Assembly (NCBI GenBank): GCA_030424955.1
Contig: JAUHVS010000386.1
Location: 1 to 6,097 of the forward strand
Direction: 5' to 3'
DNA: 6,097 nt
Origin: a bacterium
Lineage (GTDB): Bacteria; Myxococcota_A; Bradymonadia; UBA7976; UBA1532
Position 1 is the stretch's first letter; the number at the start of each line of letters is the position of its first letter. A program made the position numbers and the translations under genes. The notes beneath the pieces are model-generated. The model did no database searches, was not told the DNA's origin, and worked only from the letters and a program-made list of their open reading frames with translations. Below, one piece after another: positions 5,168 to 6,097 of this stretch.

Positions 5168-6097
5168 CTACCAGAGCGGGATCTCGAGGCGGATGCCGAA
5201 CTGGGTGTCGTCGCGGTCGCTGAAGCGCGAGGCGCCCACGGTGACGGCGACGTCCTTGTACTGCACGCCGGCGCGCACGCCGAACTGGTCGCTGCGGGTG
5301 CCGTTCATGCTGTTGGACTGGTAGTCGGCGCCGCCCAGCAGCACCCAGTCGGGGTTGAGCCGGTAGCCCGCCAGCAGATCGGCGTTGGCCTTGGTCATGT
5401 CGCCGCCCTGCAGCTGGGCGCCGCCCTTGAGGCGCGCCGCCACGTTGCCCACCGCGTACTCGAAGGTCGCGTCGAAGTTGTGGGCGTACTCGGCGTTCTC
5501 CTCCATCCAGTCGGCGCGGTACTGCAGGGCGAAGGACTTGAACTCGTTGGGGTTCTGGTAGCCCAGGTTGGCCCCCAGCGACTCGAAGCGGCCGGCGGTG
5601 AGGTTGGCGTTGGCGTTGGCGCCGGCGGTCCAGTTGCCGAACTCGCCCTGGGTGGTCAGGCCCAGGGTGGTGATGCCCTGCTTCATCTCGAGGTCGAGCT
5701 CGTTGCGGAAGGCGCCGGTGGTGAAGTCCAGGCCCGCAGTGAGGCTCTCGGTCTGGCCGTTGCGGGTCTGCAGGCCGAAGTTGGCGTTGGTGTTGCCGCC
5801 GCCCAGGCCGGTGAGGCCCAGGTTCATGCCGGCGGTCTGATCGCCACCCTGCACGTTGCGCTGGTTGGCGTTCAGGGTCAGGCCATCTTGCTTGTAGTCG
5901 ATGGACTGCTGCTGGAAGGCGTTGCCGTCGGCGTCCTGGCCCACGCCGGTGGTCTGCTTCAGGGCGCCGTCCTGGGTGACCGACGACAGGTCGAGGCCGA
6001 AGGCCCCGCTGTTGGGGTCGAGCCAGCCGCTGACCTTCTTGTGCTCACCGTCGGAGCCGAGCCGCACGTTGGCCTCGACCTTGCTCTCGGTGGCGCC
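5168..6097 (-). CDS. C-terminal part of a probable outer-membrane beta-barrel protein (5' end outside the window)
   Basis: The frame is open to the right edge; 309 residues are visible (starting G-A-T-E-S-K-V-E-A-N-V), ending at TAG 5170-5168. GTG at 6067 is simply an internal Val codon. The chain is built of alternating polar/apolar strands joined by Gly/Asn/Asp turns (TAGLDFTTGAF, TTLGLTTQGEFG, FKSFALQYRADW, NVAARLKGGAQL, WVLLGGADYQS, FGVRAGVQYKDVAVTVGASRF), with a period near 10-20 residues. The last strand is Q-F-G-I-R-L-E-I-P-L-W: an amphipathic strand with C-terminal aromatic, the signal recognised by the BAM assembly machinery. Composition is rich in N, G, Q, T and A, with very few Lys and no Cys, typical of surface barrels. 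No specific porin or transporter family is recognisable. The N-terminal visible part (1-~110) is a looser set of short repeats with D/N/G turns, perhaps further strands. It is convergent with the SDR and so on a separate transcript. Confidence 0.72.
   Translation of the reverse strand, partial: GATESKVEANVRLGSDGEHKKVSGWLDPNSGAFGLDLSSVTQDGALKQTTGVGQDADGNAFQQQSIDYKQDGLTLNANQRNVQGGDQTAGMNLGLTGLGGGNTNANFGLQTRNGQTESLTAGLDFTTGAFRNELDLEMKQGITTLGLTTQGEFGNWTAGANANANLTAGRFESLGANLGYQNPNEFKSFALQYRADWMEENAEYAHNFDATFEYAVGNVAARLKGGAQLQGGDMTKANADLLAGYRLNPDWVLLGGADYQSNSMNGTRSDQFGVRAGVQYKDVAVTVGASRFSDRDDTQFGIRLEIPLW

Noticed and set aside
6065..6067. GTG as start of the minus-strand beta-barrel gene
   Set aside because: The frame stays open to the window edge, no Shine-Dalgarno is present, and no signal peptide follows, so the gene begins outside the window.

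Overview
This is a GC-rich window (third codon positions almost always G or C, several GTG starts) from what looks like a Gram-negative bacterium. It carries a probable lipoprotein, a probable outer-membrane beta-barrel protein and a secreted-type repeat protein of a kind common in Myxococcota and other former Deltaproteobacteria. The taxon is an inference from composition and protein style; no marker gene is present.

Layout: (1) Positions 2-424, plus strand, hold the 3' end of a gene for a protein built of ~51-residue W-x-D-x-R...E-I-Y repeats, probably beta-propeller blades. (2) Positions 461-1051, minus strand, encode a small probable lipoprotein with an Ala/Glu-rich tail, convergent with the first gene. 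(3) Positions 1052-1276 are a 225-bp divergent intergenic region with a cluster of overlapping palindromes and a candidate promoter on each side. (4) Positions 1277-5130, plus strand, hold three closely spaced genes that are probably co-transcribed: a PtsN-like EIIA domain fused to a CBS pair; an ArsB/NhaD/P-protein-type ion permease 16 bp downstream; and, 49 bp further on, a zinc-ribbon-containing divergent short-chain dehydrogenase/reductase (SDR). (5) Positions 5168-6097, minus strand, hold the 3' part of a probable beta-barrel protein gene, convergent with the SDR and separated from it by a 7-bp perfect stem-loop.

The most interesting part is the EIIA-CBS plus permease pair. A phosphorylatable EIIA module (His71 in a G-x-G-x-A-x-P-H motif) and an adenine-nucleotide-sensing CBS pair on one soluble protein, made next to an ion transporter, suggest a regulatory subunit that ties ion transport to PTS phosphorylation and energy charge. 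This is inference from domain content and gene order. The SDR is the second point of interest: it has a CxxC...CxxC module, a Lys in the cofactor glycine motif, Thr in place of the catalytic Tyr, and a ~75-residue insertion, so its chemistry cannot be read from the classical SDR rules. I see no mobile element, CRISPR array, tRNA or rRNA. All non-coding stretches are shorter than 300 bp.
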